A stretch of DNA of 64,000 nucleotides from Clostridium sp. MSJ-8 (GCF_018918325.1 NZ_JAHLQH010000032.1:28481-92480), one strand, 5' to 3'. Positions 8,410 to 17,791 are shown, numbered from the stretch's first letter. Made by a program: numbers and translations. The notes: a model not told the origin generated them from the sequence alone.

Positions 8410-10557
8410 ATGAAGAAGAAAAGAAAACTATTAATTAGTATCTTAATGGCTGTTGTATTACTATGTGGATCTTTTCTTGCAACATCTTTAGTTGCTAATG
8501 CAGCTTCTGATAGTAATATTATTGTTCACTTCTATACAGAAGATTGGAAGAGCCCAAGAGTATATTATTGGAACGCACATCCTACTAATATAGAAACTAC
8601 TTGGCCAGGCAAGAAGATGACTAGTGAAGGTGACAATTGGTTCACTTACACTTTTGAAGGCAAGACTAAGATTAATCTTATTTTTAATGATGGTGGTTCA
8701 AATCAAACTCCTGATTTAGAAGGAATCAAATCAGGCGAATGGTGGTATAAAGACGGTAAATGGACATCTAAGAACCCTGATTATCATACAAATTATGAGA
8801 GATCTGGAGATTTTAGAGATGAAACTATTTACTTCCTTATAACTACAAGATTCTATGATGGTGATGAAAGCAATAACTATCGTTGTTCAGAAGATAAAAA
8901 GGCACAAAACCCTGATTACGATCCATCATGGAGAGGAGATTTTAAAGGACTTATAGAAAAACTTGATTATATCAAGGCACAAGGATTCTCAGCTATATGG
9001 ATAACTCCGGTAGTAGAGAATAGAAGTGGGTATGATTATCATGGATATCATGCATATAATTTCACTAAAGTTGATTCTAGATACGAATCAGATGGTGTAA
9101 CTTATCAAGATTTAATAGATGCATGTCATGAAAAAGGAATAAAAGTAATTCAAGACGTTGTATTCAATCATACTTGTAACTGGGGAGAAGAAAACTTACT
9201 ACAAAGAAATAGTGATGTATATGCAGAGAGAAACCAAGTTGTTATGAATGGTAAAGAAGACACAGAAAATATCTATCACCATAATGGATTCTGTGGCGGT
9301 GGTGACTGGGATAACTATTCAGCACAAAATAAAACAATTGCAGATGACTGTTTCGATTTAGAAACAGAAAATCCAAAGGTATACAATTATCTAGTTGATG
9401 CTTATAAGAACTACATTAATATGGGTGTTGATGGATTTAGAGTTGATACTGTTAAACATATTAATAGATTAACATTAAATACTGCTATATTACCAGAATT
9501 ACAAAAGACTGGTGGAGATAGTTTCTATATGTTTGGTGAAGTATGTACTAAGGGTCATGATGTATGGTATCGTGATCAACCAGGAATATCTACATGTTTC
9601 TATACTTGGGATGATGATGATTCTTGGAAGAGTAAATGGAGTGATACTGATTTAGCAACTAATGAAGCATTAGTTGAATCACATTATGTAGCACATTCTA
9701 ATATGTCAAACCAACCAACTAGTGATAATGCATTCTTAAAGGGAAATGAATATCATACTCCAGATTATTCAAAGAAATCTGATATGGGTGTAATTGACTT
9801 TCAAATGCATTGGAGTTTTATAAATGCTAAAGGTGCATTTGATACTGCTAAGGGAGAAGATAAATACTTCAATGATTCTACATGGAATGTAGTATATGTT
9901 GATTCACACGACTATGCTCCAGATGAATGCCAAAAATTAAGATACAATGGTGGAACAACTGCATGGGCAGAAAACTTTGATTTAATGTATACATTCCGTG
10001 GAATTCCATGTGTATACTATGGAAGTGAAATAGAGTTTAAAGCTGGAAAGCAAATAGATGTTGGACCAAATGATAAGCTTGAAAATACAGGTAGAGCATA
10101 CTTTGGAGATAATATAGAAGGTTCAGTTGTAACAACAGATTATGGTGTATACACTAATGCAACAGGACAAATGGCAGAAACATTAAATAGTCCGCTATCA
10201 AAACAACTACAAAGATTAAGTCAAATAAGAAGAGCAATTCCTGCACTTAGAAAAGGACAATATTCAACAGAAGGATGTAATGGAAATATAGCATTCAAGA
10301 GACGTTTCACAGGAAATGATTCATTAACTGGAAAAGACGTAGATAGCTTTGTATGTGTAGCAATATCAGGACAAGCAACATTTACAGGAATTCCAAACGG
10401 AACTTATGTAGATGCAATTACAGGAAATAAAGTAACAGTAGGAAATGGAACATTAACTACAGATTCTATCGGACAAGCTAATATGAGAGTATATGTATTA
10501 CAAAACTCTTCAACTCAAACTGGAAAGATAGGACAAGATACTGATTACTTAAAATAA
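8410..10557 (+). CDS. Secreted GH13 alpha-amylase with N-terminal starch-binding module (copy 2)
   Basis: This 715-residue enzyme is the tandem paralogue of the preceding amylase. It has the same order: signal peptide (about 1-32, ending VANAA), CBM26-like module (about 35-115), GH13 barrel, small C-terminal beta domain. Catalytic residues are D346 in DGFRVDTVKH, E377 in FMFGEVC, and D501 in YVDSHDYAP. The loop between strand 4 and the nucleophile differs from copy 1 (it contains HHNGFCGGGDWDNYSAQ), which suggests altered substrate or product preference rather than simple dosage. Start ATG 8410 follows AAGGGGGAAAT. Both genes are monocistronic, each with its own cre-like sites and terminator. 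Codons in this copy use slightly more C-ending triplets than copy 1. Confidence 0.92.
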   Translation: MKKKRKLLISILMAVVLLCGSFLATSLVANAASDSNIIVHFYTEDWKSPRVYYWNAHPTNIETTWPGKKMTSEGDNWFTYTFEGKTKINLIFNDGGSNQTPDLEGIKSGEWWYKDGKWTSKNPDYHTNYERSGDFRDETIYFLITTRFYDGDESNNYRCSEDKKAQNPDYDPSWRGDFKGLIEKLDYIKAQGFSAIWITPVVENRSGYDYHGYHAYNFTKVDSRYESDGVTYQDLIDACHEKGIKVIQDVVFNHTCNWGEENLLQRNSDVYAERNQVVMNGKEDTENIYHHNGFCGGGDWDNYSAQNKTIADDCFDLETENPKVYNYLVDAYKNYINMGVDGFRVDTVKHINRLTLNTAILPELQKTGGDSFYMFGEVCTKGHDVWYRDQPGISTCFYTWDDDDSWKSKWSDTDLATNEALVESHYVAHSNMSNQPTSDNAFLKGNEYHTPDYSKKSDMGVIDFQMHWSFINAKGAFDTAKGEDKYFNDSTWNVVYVDSHDYAPDECQKLRYNGGTTAWAENFDLMYTFRGIPCVYYGSEIEFKAGKQIDVGPNDKLENTGRAYFGDNIEGSVVTTDYGVYTNATGQMAETLNSPLSKQLQRLSQIRRAIPALRKGQYSTEGCNGNIAFKRRFTGNDSLTGKDVDSFVCVAISGQATFTGIPNGTYVDAITGNKVTVGNGTLTTDSIGQANMRVYVLQNSSTQTGKIGQDTDYLK

Positions 10558-10571
10558 TATAATAAAAAAAT

Positions 10572-10606
10572 GCCTTTAAGGAGTATTCCTTAAGGGCGTT
10601 TTTTTA
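10572..10606 (+). terminator. Terminator after amylase 2
   Basis: GCCTTTAAGGA (10572-10582) pairs with TCCTTAAGGGC (10587-10597) and a run of seven T follows. It is a diverged copy of the terminator after amylase 1, so the duplication included the 3' region. Confidence 0.85.
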
Positions 10607-10900
10607 CTTATATAGGAAATTATATTTTGTTTATAGTTGCGAATAAGCATTTAAAATCTATAGAGCTAAAAAGTAGATGTACTTAAAAGCACATCAGAAT
10701 AAATTAATAATTAAATATAATAAGGTTACTAAAAATAATGATATTATATTATAATTTTATTTTGTAAAAAAATGAGATATATTTACATAGAAAAGGTTTA
10801 CAGTATTTGACAAACAATTACAAAAAAAGTATTATGTAGTTGAAAGGATAAAAATGTAAGAGGATTATAAAGAAAATGACTACAAAAATAGAATGTATTT

Positions 10901-10914
10901 TGTAAGCGTTTTTA
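10901..10914 (+). promoter_or_regulatory. cre-like operator upstream of subtilase
   Basis: TGTAAGCGTTTTTA is close to the cre consensus (TGWAARCGYTWNCW), 43 bases before the protease start. It ties the protease to the same control as the amylases. The remaining intergenic stretch 10607-10900 is AT-rich with no ORF, RNA or repeat that I can name. Confidence 0.6.
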
Positions 10915-10956
10915 AATGATTAAACTTACGCAAAAAATTAAGGGGGAATATTATTA

Positions 10957-13900
10957 ATGAAAAAAAATCAAAATGTACTAAAAGCTATAATAAGCGTATT
11001 AGTTTCATTAGCGATTTTTGTAAACCTTACACTAAGCATAGGAATTACAGTAAGTGCGGACGAAGTTAATAGTAGTACAAAAGAACAAAAAACAAATGAA
11101 GAAAAAGTGGTTAGTAAAGTAACTAATCCAGATCAAGAAAATATAAAAGAATCTAATGGCGAAAAATATGTAAATAATAGTATATTAATTTTCTTTAAAG
11201 AAGATATTAAAGAAGAAAATGTTGATTCTGTAGTGAAATCAATAAATGGTACTGTTGTTGGACAAGTTTCAGAATTAAATGAATATCAAGTAGAAGTTAA
11301 AGAAAGCACATTAGATGAATTAAATAAGATGACAGAAGATGTTATGAATAACTATAGTGAATATGTTGATTATGCATGTGTAGATTCAATATCAGAAAGT
11401 GCATCAATAGAACCTAATGATCCATGGGGAGGAGATAATGAATGGAATTCAGAACAACCTTATGGTAATAACTGGGGAATGGAAGCTATACAAGCACAAG
11501 AAGCATGGCAATACAATAACATATTTGATGAATCTGTAAATAAGGTTAATGTAGGAGTAGTTGATGGAGGTTTTGATACAACAGTAGAAGATTTTCCGGA
11601 TGATTATGTAAAGTATACAGATAGTGGTGTAAATTTACCTTATGATCATGGAACATTTGTAACTGGAATTATTGCTGCAAAGGCAAATAATAACAAAGGT
11701 GTTACAGGACTTGTATGGAATCCAGGAAAAATTTATTTAGCATCAGTAGCTTCTGATTCTTATGGATATTTAACATTAAGTGGATTATCTAAAGGATTAG
11801 TAGATGTAATTGATAATGGAGCAAATGTTATTAACTGTTCATTTGGTGGTGGTAATTCAAATGATAGTAGAGTAGCAGCTATATTAATGGCAAGAATGTT
11901 AAAAAAGGGACATGACTTTGTTATAGTTCAAGCATCAGGAAATAGCTCTGCAGATGCAGATTATTCATATTGGTTTGCTGGAATAGGTGATACAGAATTA
12001 GAAATAGCAAGTAAATTATATGATGTAAATGAAGGCGATATAAAAGATAGAATAATAGTAGTAGGTGCAGCAGAATTACAACAAGATGGTTCATATATGC
12101 AAGCTGAATATTCTAATGGTGGAAAAAAGGTAAATATATGTGCACCAGGTTCAGCTATATATTCTCAAGCAGCTCAAAATAATTATTATTCAGCAAATGG
12201 TACTTCATTTGCAGCACCACATGTAGCAGGTATTGTAGAATTAACATGGAGAGCTAATCCTAAACTTACAGGTGCAGAAGTAAGAGATATAGTTTGTGAT
12301 TATAATAATACTATTTATGATGTAGTAGATAATCCAAGTTCTTATTATACAACTGGAGACTATAGAATGGCTAATGCCAAGTTATCAGTAGAATCTGCAT
12401 TAAAAACTAGAGATGATTTGGTTACTATATATTATAATAGTGATTCAGATATTAATGTTTCTTATGTATTGGATAATCAAAGTTGGAAAAATGCAAAAAC
12501 AATTGCAATGAATGATAACGAAGATAACAATGGATATTCAAAATCTATAACAATACCAATAGAAAATGCTAAGTATATGTTAGCTAAGTTTGGAAAAAAT
12601 AATAATTGGGATGCTAATAATGGTAGTTACTATAAGTTAACACCAGGGGCATATACAATAGATGGTGGAAAAATAAATGAAACTGTTGATAAATTCGCAA
12701 CAATAAAAATTAATAATTTTATTACTGATGAAGGAACAACAACAACAGCAGGAGACCATGTTAAGTTATCAACAAAAGTATCTAATATAGTTGGAAATGC
12801 TCAATATAAATACACTGCAATAGATGAAGCTGGAAATGAAGAAGTAATAAAAGATTATTCATCTGAAAATGAAGTTACATGGTTTGCACTAAAAGAAGGC
12901 AATTATACTTTAGTTGCAAGTGTAAAAGATGATAGAGGATATGTTACAACAAAGAAAATGAACTTTACAGTAACAAGTAGAGCAAAAGTAGTTAACTATT
13001 CTATTAATCCTTCTAATGTAGGGGAAGTAGGAAGAGAAGTTTCAATGGGCGTAGATACAATAGGTGGAAAAGGAAGAGTTAAATGTTTATTCATAGCTCA
13101 AGGTGGAGATTATCCATATGGACAGAAGGATAAATATTTTAGTATGTCAGATTATAGATATGGTGCATGGACTCCAGATATGACAGGAACCTACAGAATA
13201 TATTGTGATACGGAAGATGAAGCTGGAGTACACAATAGACAATATTTATTTACTTATAAAGTAACAGAACAAGGTAGTAATCCTATTAAATTTAGTGCTT
13301 TAAATACAAGTAAATCTTCAAACATTGAAGTTGGAGAAGATATACTTATTAACTTTAATTATTATGGTGGACTTAAATCAGGAGAAAATTTTATTTATAC
13401 TGTAATAACAGCAACAAATGAAGATGGAACTGTAGAAGAAATCAGTAATAATTTTTATTATAGCCAAATATTAAATTCTATAAAATGGGCACCTACTAAA
13501 TCAGGAAAATGGACAATAAATATTAAGCTAGGTGACAATACAGATAAATATAAAGCCTCAGAAGATATAACTATAAACGTTAATGAATATAAGAAAAATA
13601 CTCAAAGTGATAATACAACAACTATTTATTATAAAGGATATACTAATCCATATATTCACTATGGAATAAATAATAAGTGGACAAGTGTTCCAGGTGTAAA
13701 GATGGATACAACTAATGAACTATCAGGATATACTCATAAATATACAATAGATCTTGGAGATAGTGATGCAGTTTCGGTTTGCTTTAATGATGGTAATGGA
13801 AACTGGGATAGTAAAAATGGTCAAAACTATACATTTGGTTCAGGTGTTTACACATATTCAAATGGTAAATGTGAAAAGATAGGTGATAATAGTAGTGATT

Positions 13901-15315
13901 TTGCAGTATCATATTTCAAAGGAGATTATGATAGTCCTAGATCAGCTCAAACAAATATAACCTTCCGAGCAGAAACAATTAAAGCAGAAGGTAATGTTAC
14001 TTATACATTTGAAGCTACTAATGAAAGCGGAGAAAAAACAACTATTGGATCAGGAAGTAGTAATAAGGTAACATGGAAACCTAGCAAGGCAGGTAATTAT
14101 GTTGTATCGGTAACTGCTAAAGATTCAAAAGGTCATACAGATAGAAAGACTATGAACTATAAGATTAATGATAAAGTTAGAATTTCAAAGTTTACATTGG
14201 ATAAATCTAAAATAATAGTTGGAGAACCTGTTACATTATATGCAGAAGCTGAAGGTGGTACAGGAAAATATGATTTTTCTTTCTTTGTATGTAATATGGA
14301 TGAAACTTCTTTTGGAGGAATAAGTGGAGGTCAAACTTCAAATAGTTTTACATGGACTCCAACATATTCTGGAGATATTAAAATAGGAGCAAGTGTTAGG
14401 GATGAGAGTGGTAGTACAGCAGAATATATAATTCCAATTACAATAGAAAAGTGTGAAGTACAACCATTAAAAATCTATAATGTTTATTCAACAGATAAAA
14501 ATATAGTTAAAAATAAAGAGTGCAATATAAATGTTATTATGTATCAACCAGGTGTTGGAACTGTTAAATATAATGCTTATGCAGTATATGAAGATGGAAC
14601 AAAAGAAACAATAGTAACAAATTATGATAATAACGTAATAAAATGGACTCCAAGTAAATCAGGCAATTGTATGGTATTTGTAAATGCTGAAGATTCTATA
14701 GGTCAAAAAGCATATTTACAAACAAACTTTAAAGTAGTAGATAAGGTAGAAAACCATGTTACTATCTACTATAATGGTTCTGAAAATACTAATATTCATT
14801 ATAAGATAGGAAATGGAACATGGACTACTGCACCTGGAGTTCCAATGATAAAAACTGATGAAATAGAAGGATATACTCATAAAATAACTATTCCATTAGG
14901 AGAAGAAACTAAGATCACATGTTGCTTTAATGATGGAAAAGGTAATTGGGATAACAATAATAAAAATGATTATACTCTAGAAGCAGGAGATTATCTGATA
15001 GATAATGGAGAAGTTAATCAAGTAACATTACCAGATTCATTAGCAATAAATTATGCATGGTTAAGTAAAGGAACAATAACATTAGGGGAAAGCATAGATA
15101 TTACGACAAAGGTATTATCTGCAAAGGGAGATTGCAAGTATACAATAGTTGCGATAAACCAAGATACAGGTAAATTTGAAGAAATAGCAAAAGAAGATAA
15201 AAGTTCAGTTTCTTCATGGAAACCAAGTGAAAAAGGTACATGGTATGTATATTTACTAGTTGAGGATGAAGGATATGGCAATGATGGCGGAATAATGAAG
15301 CTAATTGTTGAATAA
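10957..15315 (+). CDS. Secreted S8 subtilase with three CBM25-like starch-binding modules and Ig-like repeats
   Basis: A 1452-residue extracellular serine protease. A signal peptide covers about 1-34 and a propeptide-like region (VNNSILIFFKEDI...) about 70-145. The subtilisin domain spans about 165-475 with the triad D203 (VGVVDGGFD), H231 (YDHGTFVTG) and S417 (NGTSFAAPHVAG). After it come a CBM25-like module at about 487-575, triple-tyrosine/Ig-like repeats (about 580-885), a second CBM25 at about 888-975 (TTIYYKGYTNPYIHYGI), more repeats, a third CBM25 at about 1267-1355 (VTIYYNGSENTNIHYKI), and a final repeat to the end. No LPXTG or SLH anchor is seen, so release or starch-tethering is inferred. 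Start ATG 10957 follows AAGGGGGAATATTA. A protease with starch-binding modules beside two amylases is an unusual pairing. Confidence 0.88.
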   Translation: MKKNQNVLKAIISVLVSLAIFVNLTLSIGITVSADEVNSSTKEQKTNEEKVVSKVTNPDQENIKESNGEKYVNNSILIFFKEDIKEENVDSVVKSINGTVVGQVSELNEYQVEVKESTLDELNKMTEDVMNNYSEYVDYACVDSISESASIEPNDPWGGDNEWNSEQPYGNNWGMEAIQAQEAWQYNNIFDESVNKVNVGVVDGGFDTTVEDFPDDYVKYTDSGVNLPYDHGTFVTGIIAAKANNNKGVTGLVWNPGKIYLASVASDSYGYLTLSGLSKGLVDVIDNGANVINCSFGGGNSNDSRVAAILMARMLKKGHDFVIVQASGNSSADADYSYWFAGIGDTELEIASKLYDVNEGDIKDRIIVVGAAELQQDGSYMQAEYSNGGKKVNICAPGSAIYSQAAQNNYYSANGTSFAAPHVAGIVELTWRANPKLTGAEVRDIVCDYNNTIYDVVDNPSSYYTTGDYRMANAKLSVESALKTRDDLVTIYYNSDSDINVSYVLDNQSWKNAKTIAMNDNEDNNGYSKSITIPIENAKYMLAKFGKNNNWDANNGSYYKLTPGAYTIDGGKINETVDKFATIKINNFITDEGTTTTAGDHVKLSTKVSNIVGNAQYKYTAIDEAGNEEVIKDYSSENEVTWFALKEGNYTLVASVKDDRGYVTTKKMNFTVTSRAKVVNYSINPSNVGEVGREVSMGVDTIGGKGRVKCLFIAQGGDYPYGQKDKYFSMSDYRYGAWTPDMTGTYRIYCDTEDEAGVHNRQYLFTYKVTEQGSNPIKFSALNTSKSSNIEVGEDILINFNYYGGLKSGENFIYTVITATNEDGTVEEISNNFYYSQILNSIKWAPTKSGKWTINIKLGDNTDKYKASEDITINVNEYKKNTQSDNTTTIYYKGYTNPYIHYGINNKWTSVPGVKMDTTNELSGYTHKYTIDLGDSDAVSVCFNDGNGNWDSKNGQNYTFGSGVYTYSNGKCEKIGDNSSDFAVSYFKGDYDSPRSAQTNITFRAETIKAEGNVTYTFEATNESGEKTTIGSGSSNKVTWKPSKAGNYVVSVTAKDSKGHTDRKTMNYKINDKVRISKFTLDKSKIIVGEPVTLYAEAEGGTGKYDFSFFVCNMDETSFGGISGGQTSNSFTWTPTYSGDIKIGASVRDESGSTAEYIIPITIEKCEVQPLKIYNVYSTDKNIVKNKECNINVIMYQPGVGTVKYNAYAVYEDGTKETIVTNYDNNVIKWTPSKSGNCMVFVNAEDSIGQKAYLQTNFKVVDKVENHVTIYYNGSENTNIHYKIGNGTWTTAPGVPMIKTDEIEGYTHKITIPLGEETKITCCFNDGKGNWDNNNKNDYTLEAGDYLIDNGEVNQVTLPDSLAINYAWLSKGTITLGESIDITTKVLSAKGDCKYTIVAINQDTGKFEEIAKEDKSSVSSWKPSEKGTWYVYLLVEDEGYGNDGGIMKLIVE

Positions 15316-15327
15316 TTATTAATTTAG

Positions 15328-15377
15328 TAGCCTTATAGTACAAAATTAATTTTTGTATTATAAGGCTATTGTATTTT
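15328..15377 (+). terminator. Terminator after subtilase
   Basis: TAGCCTTATAGTACAAAA and TTTTGTATTATAAGGCTA (to 15368) form an 18-bp stem with one G-T wobble and a five-base loop, followed by TTGTATTTTA. Confidence 0.8.
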
Positions 15378-15494
15378 AAAGCTGTTAATAATATACTAGT
15401 TCTTCTTGTAAATATTAGATATTAGTATTATATTTATAGTGTAATTAATAGAGAAAATATTTTGTGCATTATTTTCTAAAAGGAGGAGAGAATT

Positions 15495-16067
15495 ATGATT
15501 ATTACAATAGCAAGAGAATGTGGATGCAATGCAGATAAAATAGGTGAAGAATTATCTAATATATATAAGATACCTTGTTATAACAAGAAAGAAATTATAG
15601 ATATAGCAAAGGAAAAAGGAGTATATGAAAGAAATCCTAACTTCTTCTCAGAGAATCCTGTTAACAGTTTTTTGTATGCAATTGCAGAAGGAGCACTTAA
15701 TGATGATGTTTTAGAAATACCATTAAAAGCATTAAGAGCAACTATAGGTACTCAAGATTGTATTCTTATTGGAAGATGTGGAAATTTTGCACTTAGAGAT
15801 GAGAAAGATGTTTTTAGGGTATTTATAAGTGGAGATATAGATAAAAGAATAAATAATATTATGAAGAAACATGATATTTCAAGAAAAGAAGCAGAAGAAT
15901 TAGTGCATGAAATAGATAAAAAGAGAAGCGATTTTCATACCTATTATACTAAAGAAGTATGGGGATATGCAGGTAACTATGATTTATGTATTAATGAAAG
16001 TATGTATGGTGTTAAAGGAACTGTTGACATTATTACGGAGCTAGTTGGAGGAAAAAAGTTTGATTAA
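15495..16067 (+). CDS. Cytidylate kinase-like family protein
   Basis: A 190-residue cytoplasmic P-loop-type protein of the cytidylate-kinase-like family (PF13189). It begins MIITIARECGCNADKIGEELS, the typical short N-terminal motif of the family, and contains the LIGRCGNFALRD core and a lid-type region rich in R/K (KRINNIMKKHDISRKEAEELV, then DKKRSDFHTYYTKEVWG). Classic Cmk is longer (about 220 residues) and has a GxxxGKS loop; that loop is altered here, so the true substrate is unknown. ATG 15495 follows AAAGGAGGAGAGAATT. The next gene starts inside its last codons, so the two are translationally coupled. Confidence 0.75.
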   Translation: MIITIARECGCNADKIGEELSNIYKIPCYNKKEIIDIAKEKGVYERNPNFFSENPVNSFLYAIAEGALNDDVLEIPLKALRATIGTQDCILIGRCGNFALRDEKDVFRVFISGDIDKRINNIMKKHDISRKEAEELVHEIDKKRSDFHTYYTKEVWGYAGNYDLCINESMYGVKGTVDIITELVGGKKFD

Positions 16068-16641
16068 AAAATGCGTACAATGCAATAAAGAATTTGACAT
16101 AAGTAAAGGTGAAGAAAAGTTTTATAGAGATAAGAATCTAGAATTACCTAAACGTTGTAAGGAATGTAGAGAAAAAAACAAGAAAAGTATCACTTATAAT
16201 AATAATTCGATAAATTCTAATTATAAATCTAATAATAAGAAGAAAACTATTAATTCTAAGATTATTATTGCAGCTATAGCAACGATATTGTTAGTAATAG
16301 GCGGAATAATAAATGGATTTAATGAAAGTGGCAATATAAATTTTAATAATAACAAAAAAGAGTCTATTAGTTCGGAATATACATTTAGAAATGATGAATA
16401 TCTAACACAACATTTTAACAAACATGGAGCAGAATTTGGTTATAGTACAAAAGAAGAGTATCAACAAGGGGCAAATGCTGTAATTAATTCTACTGAAGCA
16501 TTACATAAAAAAGAAGCTGAAGACAATGATGATATATATTATATAGAAGAATCTAATGAATTTGTAGTTGTATCTACGGATGGGTATATTAGGACATATT
16601 TTAAACCTAATAGCGGTATAGATTATTATAATAGACAATAA
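16060..16641 (+). CDS. Zinc-ribbon membrane protein
   Basis: Residues 4-36 are a treble-clef/zinc-ribbon (CVQC then CKEC), followed by a polar Asn/Lys linker, a single transmembrane helix (IIIAAIATILLVIGGIING) and a C-terminal extracellular or lumenal domain of about 110 residues with the pattern LTQHFNKHGAEFGYSTKEEYQQGANAVIN. That last pattern recalls short RNase/barnase-like or EndoU-adjacent repeats, but I cannot assign it. I chose TTG 16060 as start because GGAGG (16047-16051) sits 8 bases upstream. The longer frame from TTG 16045 would bury that site. The start overlaps the preceding stop by 8 bases. Function unknown. Confidence 0.7.
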   Translation: MIKKCVQCNKEFDISKGEEKFYRDKNLELPKRCKECREKNKKSITYNNNSINSNYKSNNKKKTINSKIIIAAIATILLVIGGIINGFNESGNINFNNNKKESISSEYTFRNDEYLTQHFNKHGAEFGYSTKEEYQQGANAVINSTEALHKKEAEDNDDIYYIEESNEFVVVSTDGYIRTYFKPNSGIDYYNRQ

Positions 16642-16676
16642 ATAAAGAGAAAAAGCAAAAAAGTTAATGGAATATA

Positions 16677-16703
16677 TTGACAATTGGAAATAAATGTTAT
16701 AAA
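16677..16703 (+). promoter_or_regulatory. Promoter for the structured-RNA candidate
   Basis: A consensus -35 TTGACA (16677-16682) is followed, after 15 bases, by TATAAA (16698-16703). No protein gene follows for more than 800 bases on this strand, which suggests a non-coding transcript. Confidence 0.45.
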
Positions 16704-16711
16704 GTATAAGA

Positions 16712-16970
16712 GTAGTAATTATTAAATATATTGCAAACTAAGTTATCTAGAACAAAATCCTCAAGGTTACTATAAGGAACCGTGGATTTTGTTTGGCCAT
16801 TATGACAGGTTTTAAAACTTGTTTTTAAGTCCTGTCAAGGCACTTTTTCTTTGCTTTACTCTATAGGCAGTATACTTTTGTATTGCTTAGGAACTATATT
16901 TGCAATATTCTTTCTTAGGCTTGAATTTTATATAATTTCCTATAGAGTAAAAAAGTGCTTTTGGCATAGA
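16712..16970 (+). ncRNA. Structured RNA candidate, family not assigned
   Basis: The region after the TTGACA promoter has no ORF but three strong potential helices. First, ACAAAATCC (16752-16760) pairs with GGATTTTGT (16784-16792) with an inner GGTT/AACC helix. Second, GACAGG (16804-16809) pairs with CCTGTC (16831-16836). Third, a long arm, TTTACTCTATAGG (16855-16867) with CCTATAGAGTAAA (16939-16951), is extended outward by pairing of AGGCACTTTTT with AAAAAGTGCTT. The enclosed 71 bases form an AT-rich lobe. A long closing stem with a large interior loop could suit 6S RNA, but I do not see decisive conserved bases, so no family is given. The 3' boundary is approximate. Confidence 0.4.
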
Positions 16971-17011
16971 GAAAAAAGGTAAATGAGAGATTTTAAAAAA
17001 GCCAAAAGCAC
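16949..17011 (-). terminator. Terminator for the Spo0E-like gene (minus strand)
   Basis: GCCAAAAGCAC (17001-17011) and GTGCTTTTGGC (16955-16965) are perfect 11-bp arms with a 35-base loop. Read on the minus strand, a six-T run follows at 16949-16954. It lies just past the end of the Spo0E-like gene. The left arm also pairs within the plus-strand RNA candidate, so the two transcripts converge here. Confidence 0.55.
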
Positions 17012-17036
17012 AATATAAAATTATTTTTATAATAAA

Positions 17037-17264
17037 TTAAGCGGATATTTTATCATAAAAATAATTATTATCATAAAAATAGTCATTATAATAAATATTT
17101 TTGCGATGTTTTTTATACATCCTATTTTGTAACAAAGTAATATAATTATCTAAGTCTTGTGATAAATATATCATAAGACAATTAGTTGGTTTCATAAATA
17201 ATAATAAAAAATTTAACAAATTTTTTCTGAATTTTATCTTATTTCTTAATTTTTTGTTTGTCAT
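17037..17264 (-). CDS. Spo0E-like aspartyl-phosphate phosphatase
   Basis: A 75-residue basic protein with the Spo0E-family signature: a hydrophobic helix, then IYLSQDLDNYI, where the SQxLD core is the family hallmark. Members dephosphorylate the response regulator Spo0A (or Ntr-type regulators) and delay sporulation. It is longer than many family members (about 55-85) and has a Tyr/Asn-rich tail. Start ATG 17262-17264 is chosen because, on the minus strand, GAGG precedes it by 8 bases. A GTG nine bases upstream is the alternative. The gene stands alone and converges on the RNA candidate. The 320 bases to its right (17265-17584) are AT-rich promoter sequence with no further gene. Confidence 0.6.
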   Translation of the reverse strand: MTNKKLRNKIKFRKNLLNFLLLFMKPTNCLMIYLSQDLDNYITLLQNRMYKKHRKNIYYNDYFYDNNYFYDKISA

Positions 17265-17584
17265 TTTAAGCACCTCTATTCCAATTATGTAAATATTATA
17301 CTAATATATTATATCATTCTTAGACAAAAGTAAAATATTTTCGTAAACCATTTTGTGACAAAAATACCTAAAAAGAATAAAAAATTATATTTTTTCACTA
17401 GTTTTTGAAATGAAAAAATGTAGAATAAAAAAATATAAGGTGGTAAAAATAAAGAATATCACTAAATAAAAATGTTATTTTTAGTTATGTTTAAATAATG
17501 AAAATGATTTTAGCTATAAACTTGATAATATACAATATAAAAGGTAAAATTATTGTATATAATTTATGGATAAGGAGATTTTTT

Positions 17585-17770
17585 ATGAACATAAGCAATA
17601 TGGCAATAGAAGAAGTTGTAGAACATATAAACAGACTATATAAGAAAAGTCAAGAAGAGGGCTTAACAGAAGACGAGAAGACTTTTCAACAAGCGTTAAG
17701 ACAGAGGTATATAGATAATGTTAAGAGAAACTTTAGAGCTCAACTAGAAGGAATTAAGCCAAACAGATAA
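17585..17770 (+). CDS. DUF896 family small protein (YnzC-like)
   Basis: A 61-residue cytoplasmic protein, MNISNMAIEEVVEHINRLYK, with the family pattern of two helices (EEGLTEDEKTFQQALRQRYIDNVKRNFRAQLEGI). DUF896/UPF0291 proteins are common in Firmicutes and are of unclear role; B. subtilis YnzC is SOS-linked, but no LexA box is seen here. ATG 17585 is supported by AAGGAGAT ten bases upstream, while a longer frame from 17498 has no ribosome site. It lies 21 bases upstream of hprK and is probably co-transcribed with it. Confidence 0.85.
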   Translation: MNISNMAIEEVVEHINRLYKKSQEEGLTEDEKTFQQALRQRYIDNVKRNFRAQLEGIKPNR

Positions 17771-17791
17771 TTATATAGGGGTGGATTTTAT

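Noticed and set aside
16712..16970. Assignment of the structured RNA as 6S RNA, T-box or tmRNA
   Set aside because: T-box and tmRNA hallmarks are absent. The long closing stem fits 6S only loosely, so the family is left open.
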